Shown: positions 6,787 to 14,656, counted from the first letter of the stretch. The stretch: 17,884 bases of DNA from JAEMQF01 sp031419715 (GCA_031419715.1 JANOLJ010000071.1:1-17884); one strand, 5' to 3'. Notes: a model not told the origin generated them from the letters alone. Numbers and translations are program-made.

Positions 6787-9700
6787 ATGCAGTGCCCGAA
6801 GTGCCATCAGGAGAACCCGCCGAGGGCGAAGTTCTGCGTTGAATGCGCGGCATCATTTGCGCCAGTGTGCACGGGCTGCGGGGGCGAACTCCCAGCAGCC
6901 GCGAAATTCTGTCCGGAGTGCGCTCGGCCGGTGCTCGCGCTGAAGGGCGTTGCCTCAGGGCAGCCCATCATCCCGCGCCACCTGGCGCAACGCATCCTCG
7001 AATCGCGCGCCGCAATCGAAGGCGAGCGCAAGCAGGTGAGCGTGCTGTTCGCCGACATCAAAGGCTCGATGGCCTTGCTTGCTGGGCGCGACCCTGAAGA
7101 AGCGCGCGCCCTGCTCGACCCTGTGCTCGAACTCATGATGCAGGCCGTGCACCATGTCGAGGGCACCGTCAATCAGGTGATGGGCGACGGCATCATGGCC
7201 CTGTTCGGTGCACCGATTGCCCACGAAGACCACGCCGTACGCGCGTGCTATGCGGCGCTGCGCATGCAAGCCGCGGTTGCCCAGTTGAGCGAAGGCATGC
7301 GCCGGCAAGGTGCGGTACCCGTGCAGATCCGCGTGGGCATCAACTCCGGCGAAGTGATCGTGCGGGCCATCGGCAGCGACCTGCGCATGGACTACAGCGC
7401 CGTCGGCCAGACCACGCACCTGGCCGCGCGCATGGAGCAGCTCGCCACACCCGGCACCACGCTGATCAGCGCCGCCACGCTGGCCCTCGCCGAAGGCTAC
7501 ATCCAGGTAGAACCACTTGGTGCGATTCAAGTGGCCGGGCTCGAACAACCCGTGCAAGCCTACCAACTCACCGGAGCCGGCCCCGCGCGCACCCGACTCC
7601 AAGCACGCGCCACCCGAGCCGCGGGCGGCCTGAGCAGCTTTGTCGGCCGCGCCGCCGAACTCGACACCCTCCAGCACGCCCTGGACGCCGCAGGTCAGGG
7701 CCATGGGCAGATCGTCAGCGTCGTCGGCGAAGCCGGCGTCGGCAAGTCACGCCTGTTCCATCAATTCGTGCACTCGCAGCGAACCCAAGGCTGGCTCGTG
7801 CTCGAAGCTGGCTCCGTGTCCTACGGCAAAGCCACCGGGTATGGGCCGGTGATCGACCTGCTCAAGAACTACTTCGGCGTCGAACCCCGCGACGAGCCTC
7901 GGCGCGTGCGCGAGCGCATCACCGGCAAGCTGCTCGCGCTCGACCGAAACCTCGAAGCCCAACTGCCGGCGCTGCTCGCCCTGCTTGAGGTTCTGCCCGA
8001 GGCCAGCCCTTGGGAGGCCCTCGACCCCGGGCAACGCAGACGCGCCATCATCGATGCGGTGAAGCGCCTGCTGCTGCGCGAGAGCCAGGCGCAGCCGCTC
8101 GTGGTTGTGTTCGAAGACCTGCATTGGGTTGACGCCGAAAGCCAGGCGGTGCTCGATGCAGTCGCCGACAGCCTGCCCGCGGCCAAGCTGCTCCTGCTCG
8201 TCAACCTGCGGCCCGAAGGACAACACGGCTGGGGGCAAAAGACCTACTGCCGTCAACTGCGGCTGGATAGCCTGCCACCGGAAACGGCGGAAGAACTGCT
8301 CGACGCGCTGCTCGGTGGGCAAGCCGAATTGCAGCGCCTCAGGCAACAACTCATCGAACGCACCGAAGGCAACCCGTTCTTCCTCGAAGAATGCGTGCGA
8401 ACACTGGTTGAGACCGAGGCGCTGCTGGGCGAGCGCGGCGCGCACACCCTGGGCAAGGCGATCGAAACGATTCAAGTGCCCGCGACGGTGCAAGTGATTC
8501 TGGCAGCGCGCATCGACCGGCTCGCGCCCGAAGACAAACACCTGCTGCAAGCCGCGGCCGTGATCGGCAAGGATGTGCCGTTCGCCTTGCTCAAGCACAC
8601 CAGCGATCTCGCGGAAGAAACGCTGCGCGCGAGCCTGGCGCGGCTTCAGGCTGCAGAGTTCGTCTACGAGGCGGCCCTCTTCCCCGACCTCGAATACACG
8701 TTCAAGCATGCGCTGACGCACGAGGTGGCGTACGGCGGGTTACTGAGCGAGAGAAAGCGGCAGTTGCATGCCAAGGTGGTGGGGGCAGTCGAGACCTTGT
8801 ACGAGGGGCGAATCACGGAGCACGCCGAGCGGCTTGCGCATCACGCGGTTCGGGGGGGTCTCGCGGACAAGGCAGTGGAGTACCTGAACGAAGGGGGGAC
8901 GAAGGCGTTGATGCGCTCTGGCTATCGAGAGGCGAAGTCGTACTTTGAAGACGCGCTGCGCATGGCCGAGGGGTTGCCAAGCAACGGCAATACCGTATCT
9001 CAGAGAGTGAGGTTGCGAACCGGGCTGGGGCTTGCCCTCATGAACATCAAAGGCCCGCACTCGCCTGAAGTCTTGAATTTCTATTCGGAGTCGCTCCGGC
9101 TTTGCGAGCACTCTGAGAATGGGCAGGAACGCTTCCAGCTTCTATTCGGAATTTGGAACTGTCACCTCTTCGGCTCCAACCTTGACAGTGCACACAAGAC
9201 GGCATCCGAGTTGCTGGAGACGGCGAGTGACAAGGACGACTATCAACGACTTGAAGCGCACCATTCGATGTGGACGACGAAGATCAACTTCGGACAATCG
9301 TCAGATGCGATCTTCCACTTGGATCGGGCCAAGGATCTCAGCATCAACGCCAATCGTTCCAAGTGGAGAACCTATGGGTATCATGACCCCCTGGTTTGTT
9401 CCCAGAGCATGGGCGCTATTGCTCGTTGGTCGCTGGGGTATTTTGATCAAGCTCGTCGGTCCGCGAGGGAAGGGGTCGAGACGGCCGAACAGGTGGGTCA
9501 CCCGATGACCTATATTGTTGCCTCCATGGCGGCGGCCACGGTGTGCTATCACTGTGGAGAATTCGAAGCCGCCCGGCGCCATGCCACAGCTCAACTCAAA
9601 GTAGCTACCGACCTCGCAATCTCTCCGTGGCGCGAACGCTCGGCGGTCACGTTGGCCCGACTCATGGTCGACGAACATCGGCACGACGAAGCACTGCGCA

Positions 9701-10143
9701 TCCTGGATGCAAACTTGCCTGTTGCTGGGGCCGCACGTTGGATGATGTCTGGGAGCTTGGCCTTGGGCATGGGCGCCGAGATTTACACGCTCGCCGGCCA
9801 ACCGGAGCGGGGTCTCGAGCTGTTGTGCAGGTTCTCATCCGATCAACTGGCCGGGCTCCTGTGCGGTCCCGAATTGCACCGTTTGTACGCTGAAGTGCTG
9901 TTGGTGCGCTCGCCGGCTGCGATCGACGAGGCCGCAGCCCGGCTTCGAACTGCGGTCGCGCTTGCCCAGAGGCACCAAACCAAGGCTTTCGAACTGCGCG
10001 CCGCGCTATCTCTCGCCCGCCTGCTCGCGCCGCGTGACCGCATCGCTGCGCACGAAGCACTTGCCGTTGTCGATTGGTTCACCGAAGGCGCCGATGTCGC
10101 CGACCTGCGCAACGCTCGGGCGTTGCGCAACGAGCTGGGTTGA
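6787..10143 (+). CDS. Double zinc ribbon / class III nucleotide cyclase / AAA ATPase / TPR-like protein
   Basis: An 1118-residue multidomain signalling protein with no signal peptide or membrane segment. It opens with two zinc ribbons (Cys3/6/17/20 and Cys28/31/42/45). A class III adenylate/guanylate cyclase domain spans about 82-262, with metal-binding Asp90 (LFADIKGS) and Asp134 (MGDGIMALFG) and Arg215 kept. The base-selecting Lys position is Gln130 and the transition-state Asn position is His211 (TTHLAARM), so cyclase activity is uncertain. A STAND/AAA_16-like ATPase follows: FVGRAAEL, Walker A GEAGVGKS (314-321), Walker B VVVFEDLHWVD (439-449). The C-terminal ~430 residues are helical, TPR-like repeats. 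The start was chosen because the first ribbon begins MQCPKC. The architecture recalls soluble adenylate cyclase-like proteins known in many proteobacteria. The tail region (around 9.06-9.42 kb) is near 50% GC against about 67% near the start. Confidence 0.85.
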   Translation: MQCPKCHQENPPRAKFCVECAASFAPVCTGCGGELPAAAKFCPECARPVLALKGVASGQPIIPRHLAQRILESRAAIEGERKQVSVLFADIKGSMALLAGRDPEEARALLDPVLELMMQAVHHVEGTVNQVMGDGIMALFGAPIAHEDHAVRACYAALRMQAAVAQLSEGMRRQGAVPVQIRVGINSGEVIVRAIGSDLRMDYSAVGQTTHLAARMEQLATPGTTLISAATLALAEGYIQVEPLGAIQVAGLEQPVQAYQLTGAGPARTRLQARATRAAGGLSSFVGRAAELDTLQHALDAAGQGHGQIVSVVGEAGVGKSRLFHQFVHSQRTQGWLVLEAGSVSYGKATGYGPVIDLLKNYFGVEPRDEPRRVRERITGKLLALDRNLEAQLPALLALLEVLPEASPWEALDPGQRRRAIIDAVKRLLLRESQAQPLVVVFEDLHWVDAESQAVLDAVADSLPAAKLLLLVNLRPEGQHGWGQKTYCRQLRLDSLPPETAEELLDALLGGQAELQRLRQQLIERTEGNPFFLEECVRTLVETEALLGERGAHTLGKAIETIQVPATVQVILAARIDRLAPEDKHLLQAAAVIGKDVPFALLKHTSDLAEETLRASLARLQAAEFVYEAALFPDLEYTFKHALTHEVAYGGLLSERKRQLHAKVVGAVETLYEGRITEHAERLAHHAVRGGLADKAVEYLNEGGTKALMRSGYREAKSYFEDALRMAEGLPSNGNTVSQRVRLRTGLGLALMNIKGPHSPEVLNFYSESLRLCEHSENGQERFQLLFGIWNCHLFGSNLDSAHKTASELLETASDKDDYQRLEAHHSMWTTKINFGQSSDAIFHLDRAKDLSINANRSKWRTYGYHDPLVCSQSMGAIARWSLGYFDQARRSAREGVETAEQVGHPMTYIVASMAAATVCYHCGEFEAARRHATAQLKVATDLAISPWRERSAVTLARLMVDEHRHDEALRILDANLPVAGAARWMMSGSLALGMGAEIYTLAGQPERGLELLCRFSSDQLAGLLCGPELHRLYAEVLLVRSPAAIDEAAARLRTAVALAQRHQTKAFELRAALSLARLLAPRDRIAAHEALAVVDWFTEGADVADLRNARALRNELG

Positions 10144-10208
10144 ACGCCAGCCATGTTCAGCAACCTTGGCGTGCCTTGGCTACCAGACCATCAGGCTGCG
10201 AGACGAGC

Positions 10209-10226
10209 ATAGCACTTCGCTATACT
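10209..10226 (+). promoter_or_regulatory. Candidate higBA promoter with overlapping operator palindrome
   Basis: A good -10 hexamer TATACT (10221-10226) lies 11 bases before the toxin ATG; no clear -35 box is seen. An inverted repeat ATAGC-ACTTC-GCTAT (10209-10223) overlaps it. Autorepression by the antitoxin, alone or with the toxin, at such a palindrome is the usual mode for HigBA systems. Assigning this repeat as the operator is inference. Confidence 0.45.
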
Positions 10227-10237
10227 CTTCGATTCCG

Positions 10238-10522
10238 ATGAAACTCGTTTCCAACCGGCGGCTGCGCGAATTTGCGGCGGCGAATGCCCATGCGGAACAG
10301 CCGATTCAAGATTTCAGGCGCAAGATTGAGAAGGGAAGCTATGCCAATTTCGCTGAATTGCGCGCCGTGTTCCCGAGCGCGGACAAAGTGGGCCAGCGCT
10401 TTGTGTTCAATGTCGGAGGAAACAAGTTCCGGCTGGTGGCCGCGATCGACTTTTCCCGCCGCACGATGTGGGTCAAGGCCGTGCTGACGCACGGTGAGTA
10501 CGACGAAGGAGCGTGGAAATGA
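10238..10522 (+). CDS. higB: HigB-type toxin (RelE superfamily mRNA interferase)
   Basis: A 94-residue protein matching the HigB_toxin family: the start MKLVSNRRLREFAAANAHAE, the central QRFVFNVGGNKFRLVAAIDF and the end VLTHGEYDEGAWK follow the family pattern (R-x-L-x-E-F..., V-F-N-I-x-G-N-K-Y-R-L, T-H-x-x-Y-D). Members are ribosome-dependent endoribonucleases that cleave mRNA and slow growth when the antitoxin is lost. The toxin comes first, as is typical for higBA. The ATG at 10238 lies just after a -10 box with no ribosome-binding site, so the message may be nearly leaderless. Its stop codon overlaps the antitoxin start (ATGA), implying translational coupling. The family is clear; activity is not shown. 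Confidence 0.9.
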   Translation: MKLVSNRRLREFAAANAHAEQPIQDFRRKIEKGSYANFAELRAVFPSADKVGQRFVFNVGGNKFRLVAAIDFSRRTMWVKAVLTHGEYDEGAWK

Positions 10523-10926
10523 ACCTGCGAGACGTTGAATCTCACTGGGTCGCCTTGCATGAGGCGCTGGGGGTGGGGGCACCCATCGCCAACAAGGCGC
10601 AGTACGAACGCGCCTTTGCGTTTGTGGAACAGGTCTTCGATCAGGTGGCGGCCGACCCGGCTCATCCGTTGGGTGGTCTGGTCGATTTGCTGGCCGAACG
10701 GATTCGCGCCTATGAAGACCGCGTGCACCCTTGGCCCGATTCCAGCACGCCGATTACCGTGTTGGCCAGCCTGATGGAAGAGCATGGGCTGACTCAGTCA
10801 GATCTTCCTGAGGTCGGCGCGCAGAGCGTGGTCAGCGCCGTGCTGGCGGGAAAACGCAGCCTGAACCTGCGTCAGGTGAAAGCGCTGGCCAATCGGTTCG
10901 GCGTTCCCTTCGAGATGCTGACGTAA
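10519..10926 (+). CDS. higA: HigA-type antitoxin with C-terminal HTH_XRE domain
   Basis: A 135-residue partner of the preceding toxin. The N-terminal half is helical; the C-terminal half carries a helix-turn-helix (ITVLASLMEEHGLTQSDLPE, then VGAQSVVSAVLAGKRSLNLRQVKALANRFGVPFEML), the XRE/HTH_3 pattern that binds the operator and represses the operon. AAGGAG at 10506-10511 lies seven bases before the ATG at 10519, so this start is preferred over an in-frame GTG at 10513. The ATGA overlap with the toxin stop couples the two. Longer than many HigA proteins, it resembles the HigA-2/MqsA-like regulator type in which the N-terminal part neutralises the toxin. This division of roles comes from family knowledge, not from the sequence itself. 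Confidence 0.87.
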   Translation: MNLRDVESHWVALHEALGVGAPIANKAQYERAFAFVEQVFDQVAADPAHPLGGLVDLLAERIRAYEDRVHPWPDSSTPITVLASLMEEHGLTQSDLPEVGAQSVVSAVLAGKRSLNLRQVKALANRFGVPFEMLT

Positions 10927-11039
10927 GGAGCACAACTTCTTCAGTTGCTGTGTTCGCACGACACGGAGCTGGCGGAAAGGGACTTTTCGTCCGTGACCTC
11001 ACTGAACTGCGTGCATCGCGCGCACGGCGAGACGAGTTG

Positions 11040-11055
11040 GCTTGACCGGTCAAGC
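11040..11055. repeat. Perfect 16-bp palindrome between convergent toxin-antitoxin modules
   Basis: GCTTGACCGGTCAAGC reads the same on both strands. It covers the stop codon of the DUF5615 gene and lies 114 bases after higA. It could be a protein-binding site or help end converging transcripts. No U-tract follows on either strand, so an intrinsic terminator is not supported. Confidence 0.85.
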
Positions 11056-11373
11056 ACCGATCCGGATTAACACCCTGCGAGCCTGTGGTTCTCCCAGCGA
11101 CTTCAGCAACTCCGGCACCAATGGCTCAAGCGAACGAAGCGCGGTGCTGCGAGAGACGAGCACGAACACGCTCATCGGCAATGCGGCAAGGTTCTGCTGA
11201 AACTCGATGTTCTGGTCCGCAGTGATCAATGCATCGAATTGCCGTGCCGCCACCCGCAGAAGCTCTTCATTCTGCACGCTGGACCAGCCCATTCGCTGCA
11301 CGGAACTGGTTTCGTGTCCGACCAGCAGCCGGCTCAAGCGCCACGGCAACGATTCATCCAGCAACAGGCGCAT
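11050..11373 (-). CDS. DUF5615 PIN-like toxin
   Basis: A 107-residue protein of the DUF5615 (PIN-like, Mut7-C-related) family. The start MRLLLDESLPWRLSRLL has the hallmark D-E-x-L near the N-terminus, and the centre has EELLRVAARQFDALITADQNIEFQQNL with the second acidic site (T-A-D-x-N). PIN-fold proteins of this type are predicted RNases and are usually encoded after a DUF433 partner, forming a VapBC-like toxin-antitoxin pair. The ATG lies within the end of the DUF433 gene (20-bp overlap), implying coupled translation. A longer start at 11418 would put a non-conserved leader before the family start and was rejected. Activity is inferred from the family. Confidence 0.88.
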   Translation of the reverse strand: MRLLLDESLPWRLSRLLVGHETSSVQRMGWSSVQNEELLRVAARQFDALITADQNIEFQQNLAALPMSVFVLVSRSTALRSLEPLVPELLKSLGEPQARRVLIRIGA

Positions 11374-11575
11374 GTTGGGTCGCTGATTCCCGAGCCAGCT
11401 CCAGTGCGGCGAGCGCATGCTCGTGGGTCACGGATGGGTAGTCTTCCAGGAATTGCGCAAGCGTGTCACCGGCCTCAAGGGAGTCGAACAGGTTCTTCAG
11501 CGGGACACGCGTGCCGCTGAAGACAGGCACGCCGCCCTGAACCAGCGGATCGCGTTGAATGATCGGCGTTGTCAT
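11354..11575 (-). CDS. DUF433 antitoxin-like protein
   Basis: A 73-residue DUF433 protein: TPIIQRDPLVQGGVPVFSGTRVPLKNLFDSLEAGDTLAQFLEDYPSVTHEHALAALELA matches the family signature (I-x-x-D-P-x-x-x-G-G-x-P-V-x-x-G-T-R-V-P, then a five-residue F-L-x-x-Y-P-S/x-V-T/x motif and a terminal helix). DUF433 proteins carry a winged-helix-like fold and act as presumed antitoxins and DNA-binding repressors for PIN-like DUF5615 toxins. The ATG at 11575 is preceded by CGAGGT seven bases upstream, a fair ribosome-binding site. It overlaps the toxin gene by 20 bases. A consensus-like promoter lies just upstream at 11603-11631. Confidence 0.88.
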   Translation of the reverse strand: MTTPIIQRDPLVQGGVPVFSGTRVPLKNLFDSLEAGDTLAQFLEDYPSVTHEHALAALELARESATQHAPVAG

Positions 11576-11602
11576 GCTGATGACCTCGTGTGCTGAGCGT
11601 TC

Positions 11603-11631
11603 ATTGTCGGCGACAGCGGCGAAGTTGCCAA
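11603..11631 (-). promoter_or_regulatory. Candidate promoter of the DUF433/DUF5615 module
   Basis: On the minus strand TTGGCA (11631-11626) and GACAAT (11608-11603) are exactly 17 bases apart. The -10 box lies 27 bases before the DUF433 ATG, which leaves room for a ribosome-binding site. This lets the module be transcribed separately from the large gene upstream on the same strand. Confidence 0.5.
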
Positions 11632-11673
11632 GACTCGTCCGCGCCTGAGCGAGCGCTGGTTCGCGAAGGGCGA

Positions 11674-14559
11674 TCAAAACGCCCGCCCCAAACTCAAATA
11701 CCCGATCGAATCGCGTGGCTCGTCCAGGCCCTTCGCGACACCGCCGCGCAATTGCAATCCCAAGGCATAAAGCAGCTTGACCTCGCCGATCAACTCCACA
11801 CCCGCGCCGCGCTTGTATTGCGTCGGCCGGCTGCCCGCGGTCCAGGCGCCGCCGATGTCGAAGAACACGGTGGCCGACAGGCGGTTCAGGCCGAAGGGTG
11901 GGGCCATGCCGTGGCGGTCTACATCGGCCAGTGGGGCGCGCCACTCGATGCTGGTGACGCGGGCGTCGGTGCCGACGAGCGTGGGCTCGTCGCCGTCGTA
12001 GCCGCGCAGCGCGATGCGCCGGCTGTTCAGCACGGTGCCGAATTGCAGTTGCGGGTCGAGCGCGCCTCCGAGCTGGTAGGGCTCGGTGACACCGCGTGCA
12101 CGAACTTCGGTGTGGCGCACGCCGAGCACGTGGCGCCCGAGGCCGAGGTAGCCGCGCAAGTCCAGGCGCAGCAGGTCACCGTCGTAGTTGTTCGTGCCAC
12201 CGCGGGCGAACGGTTTGTAGGTTTCATAGAGCAGCGTGCTGCGCTGGCCGCGGTTGTTGCCCTCGCTCCACCAGTTGGCGCCGCTCGTGTCGAACTCGAT
12301 CAGCGCGGCGGCAATGCGCTCGTCGCGCGGCCGGGTGGTCGTGGCGCCGGGCAGGTTCACCCTGTCGTTGCGGTCCAGCGCCGCGCCCACGCCCAGGGTC
12401 AAGCGCCGCTCAAGGCGCCAGAACGGTTGCACGCTGAGCCATTGCAATTGCGTGGCGCGGTCGAAAAGCGTCACGTCTTCATTGCCGCTCGTGCCCGTCC
12501 ACGCACGCGCCGTCAGGTTGCGGCTCAACGCTATCTGGTGGCGGCCGAGGAACAGGTATTCGAGCGTGCCTGTCAATTCCTTCTGGCTGGTTTCCCATTG
12601 CGCCAGCGCGGCGTAGCGGTGCCAGCCGAGCGCGTCGCCGCCGAACGTGCTGGCGCCATAGGCGGTCAAGCCGCGGTCTGCGGTGACCGCGGGAAACCAG
12701 GAGCGCGGGTAGAGCGAGCGCCACGCGGCGTAGCGTGTGGGTTCGCTGAGTTCGGCCGGTGTGGTGGCGGTGCGCGACGGTGTGGCCGGCGCGGCCGCTT
12801 CCAGCGCGCTCGGCCCGAGCGTAGCCGGCACTTGTGCGCTCGGCTCTTGCGTGGCCGGCACTTGCGCAGCGATACGCTGCTGCACCGCGCTTTCATTCAT
12901 GCGCCGCAACTCAAAACCGTTGTTCGCCACCGCCACGAGCCATGACGCGCCGTCGGGCTGCGTGCCGCTGTGGGCCACGATGCTGGTGTGGCTGTGCGTC
13001 AGGCGCGCCAGCGTGTCGCCGCTCAGGCGCCACACGTTGTAGACACCATCGATCGAGGCGATGAGCTCCAGCCCTGCGGCCGTGTGGCGCAATCCGTGCA
13101 TGGGGGCGTTCAGGCGCGCCAATAGCTTCGGCGCTGTGTCCGGTGTGGCGAGATTGATTTCAAGCAGTTGCCAATCGGCCTCGCGCTTGGCGATCACCTG
13201 CACGCGTTGGCCATCGGGGCTGGCCGCCACGTCGATCAGGTCGGTGTCGGCCACGGCTTGCAGCAAGACGCGGGTTTCGCGGCCGGCGACGTCGAGCTGC
13301 AGCAGCCGCGTCAAGCCGGCGTCGTGCTGAATCGCGACGATGGACTCGCCCGCCTGCACCGCGCGCCGCAACCTGGCGCAATGCGTGAGCTTGCGCAACG
13401 ACTGGTCGGCCTCATGGCGGTACACGTCATAGACGAGGTAGTAGCCTTCGCAGATGTCGGGCTGGGTCACGAGCACGCGCCCGTCCGGGCCGGCGCTCAG
13501 GCGTGCGCCACGATTGACGCGCCGCACTTTCTGCTGCGTGCCGTCGCTGGCCACGCGCACCAGATGCGGCGCGCGCAGGCCGTCATCCAGCACGGCGAGC
13601 GCCGCGCCGCTGGGCAGCGCCGCGACGGCGGCAATGTCGAACAGCGGCCCGGCGAGCACCTGGCCAGCGGCCTGCGGCTGGCGGCGCAGACTCGCGGAAC
13701 GCTGATCCACCTGGCTGCCCAGGTCGACGAGGAACTCGTCCCACAGCGCATCCATCATCTTGCCGGTGGCCCCATACGGGCCGCTGTGCAGGCGCGGCAC
13801 GAACGGGAAATTGCCGCTGTAACGCTCGACGTACTTTTGAATCGCCTCAGCGCCGTAGCGGCGCGCCAGGAACTCGAAGAAGTAGGCGCCATAGAGGTAG
13901 TTCTTCGTCAGCGGAAGGGAGCGGCCGTTCGAGTTGATTTCATCGAGCTTCATGAAACCACTGCCCGCCTGGGCCCGCAACTGCGCCTCAAAGAGCGGGC
14001 CGCGCAGCCGGCCGCGCCCGGTGCCGGGCTCGCTCTCGACATAGGTGGCCAGGCCCTCAAGCGTCCACAGCGGCTGAAACGCGTTCGGGAAGAACCACGG
14101 CACGCGGCCGAAGATCGTCTGCAGCACCTTCGGTGCGCCACGCACTTTGTCCAGGTGCACGACATGCGTGAACTCGTGGGTCAGCAGCAGGTCGAGCCAG
14201 GTCGAGTTGTCGAGCAGTTGGCCGTCGTCGTCGGGAGCGAGGAATACGCCGATCATGTTGAACGGCAGCGGCGTGGCAAAACCATTGGGCAGGTCGAACT
14301 CATTGAACAGCACGATCTCGGTGCGGCTGCGCGGCTCCCATTGCAACATCGATGTGATGCGTGGGTAGGCGCTTTCGGCGGCCTGGATCGCGCGCTGCGC
14401 CTGTGCCCGGTGCTCGGCGCGGTAATGCACGCGGAAGTGCGCGCTGTCAGCGCTGAGCCAGTCTTTCCACGGGTCGGCAAGTTGCGCTTGCGCGAGCGTG
14501 CTGGTCAGGGCGCTGCATGCGAGAGCCAGAATCGCGGCGAGGAGCCGAAATGTTGCCAT
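11674..14559 (-). CDS. Exported zinc-peptidase / beta-propeller / outer-membrane beta-barrel fusion protein
   Basis: A 961-residue envelope protein. A signal peptide (MATFRLLAAILALACSALTS, cut near AQA) leads into a metallopeptidase-like domain with HEFTH at 128-132 and a candidate third ligand Glu168 in TLEGLATYVE, 35 residues later, as in peptidase_MA-type gluzincins. Residues about 300-560 hold repeated strand-rich segments such as DVAASPDGQRVQVIAKREADWQLL, typical of TolB/PD40-like propellers. An Ala/Pro linker (563-605) with a 10-residue repeat follows. The last ~350 residues resemble an Omp85/surface-antigen barrel, with an LRGYDGDEP loop motif and a C-terminal Phe (YLSLGRAF) fitting the BAM beta-signal. 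It likely sits in the outer membrane with the peptidase in the periplasm. The substrate is unknown. No ribosome-binding site is clear. It is divergent from the aldo/keto reductase. Confidence 0.8.
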   Translation of the reverse strand: MATFRLLAAILALACSALTSTLAQAQLADPWKDWLSADSAHFRVHYRAEHRAQAQRAIQAAESAYPRITSMLQWEPRSRTEIVLFNEFDLPNGFATPLPFNMIGVFLAPDDDGQLLDNSTWLDLLLTHEFTHVVHLDKVRGAPKVLQTIFGRVPWFFPNAFQPLWTLEGLATYVESEPGTGRGRLRGPLFEAQLRAQAGSGFMKLDEINSNGRSLPLTKNYLYGAYFFEFLARRYGAEAIQKYVERYSGNFPFVPRLHSGPYGATGKMMDALWDEFLVDLGSQVDQRSASLRRQPQAAGQVLAGPLFDIAAVAALPSGAALAVLDDGLRAPHLVRVASDGTQQKVRRVNRGARLSAGPDGRVLVTQPDICEGYYLVYDVYRHEADQSLRKLTHCARLRRAVQAGESIVAIQHDAGLTRLLQLDVAGRETRVLLQAVADTDLIDVAASPDGQRVQVIAKREADWQLLEINLATPDTAPKLLARLNAPMHGLRHTAAGLELIASIDGVYNVWRLSGDTLARLTHSHTSIVAHSGTQPDGASWLVAVANNGFELRRMNESAVQQRIAAQVPATQEPSAQVPATLGPSALEAAAPATPSRTATTPAELSEPTRYAAWRSLYPRSWFPAVTADRGLTAYGASTFGGDALGWHRYAALAQWETSQKELTGTLEYLFLGRHQIALSRNLTARAWTGTSGNEDVTLFDRATQLQWLSVQPFWRLERRLTLGVGAALDRNDRVNLPGATTTRPRDERIAAALIEFDTSGANWWSEGNNRGQRSTLLYETYKPFARGGTNNYDGDLLRLDLRGYLGLGRHVLGVRHTEVRARGVTEPYQLGGALDPQLQFGTVLNSRRIALRGYDGDEPTLVGTDARVTSIEWRAPLADVDRHGMAPPFGLNRLSATVFFDIGGAWTAGSRPTQYKRGAGVELIGEVKLLYALGLQLRGGVAKGLDEPRDSIGYLSLGRAF
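12806..12865 (-). repeat. Two 30-bp tandem repeats in the linker of the barrel fusion
   Basis: Two adjacent 30-bp units, identical at 25 of 30 positions by hand alignment, encode AQVPATQEPS and AQVPATLGPS. They lie in the Ala/Pro-rich linker between propeller and barrel and probably arose by duplication of a flexible spacer. Confidence 0.8.
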
Positions 14560-14650
14560 GGGTCTGCGGCCGGGGCGGGGTGGGTTGGGTGCGAAGCGTA
14601 CACGAGACCTGAGAGGCTGCCCGCAGACGCTGGTGCGCCGAGAGCGCCGC

Positions 14651-14656
14651 TACACT
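14651..14656 (+). promoter_or_regulatory. Candidate -10 element before the aldo/keto reductase
   Basis: TACACT ends seven bases before the ATG, again fitting a leaderless or nearly leaderless start. No Shine-Dalgarno sequence is visible and no convincing -35 box lies at normal spacing. Confidence 0.28.

Noticed and set aside
10138..10168. Imperfect stem (GGTTGAAC with GTTCAGCAACC) after the cyclase/ATPase stop
   Set aside because: A three-base bulge and no T-run; could be chance.
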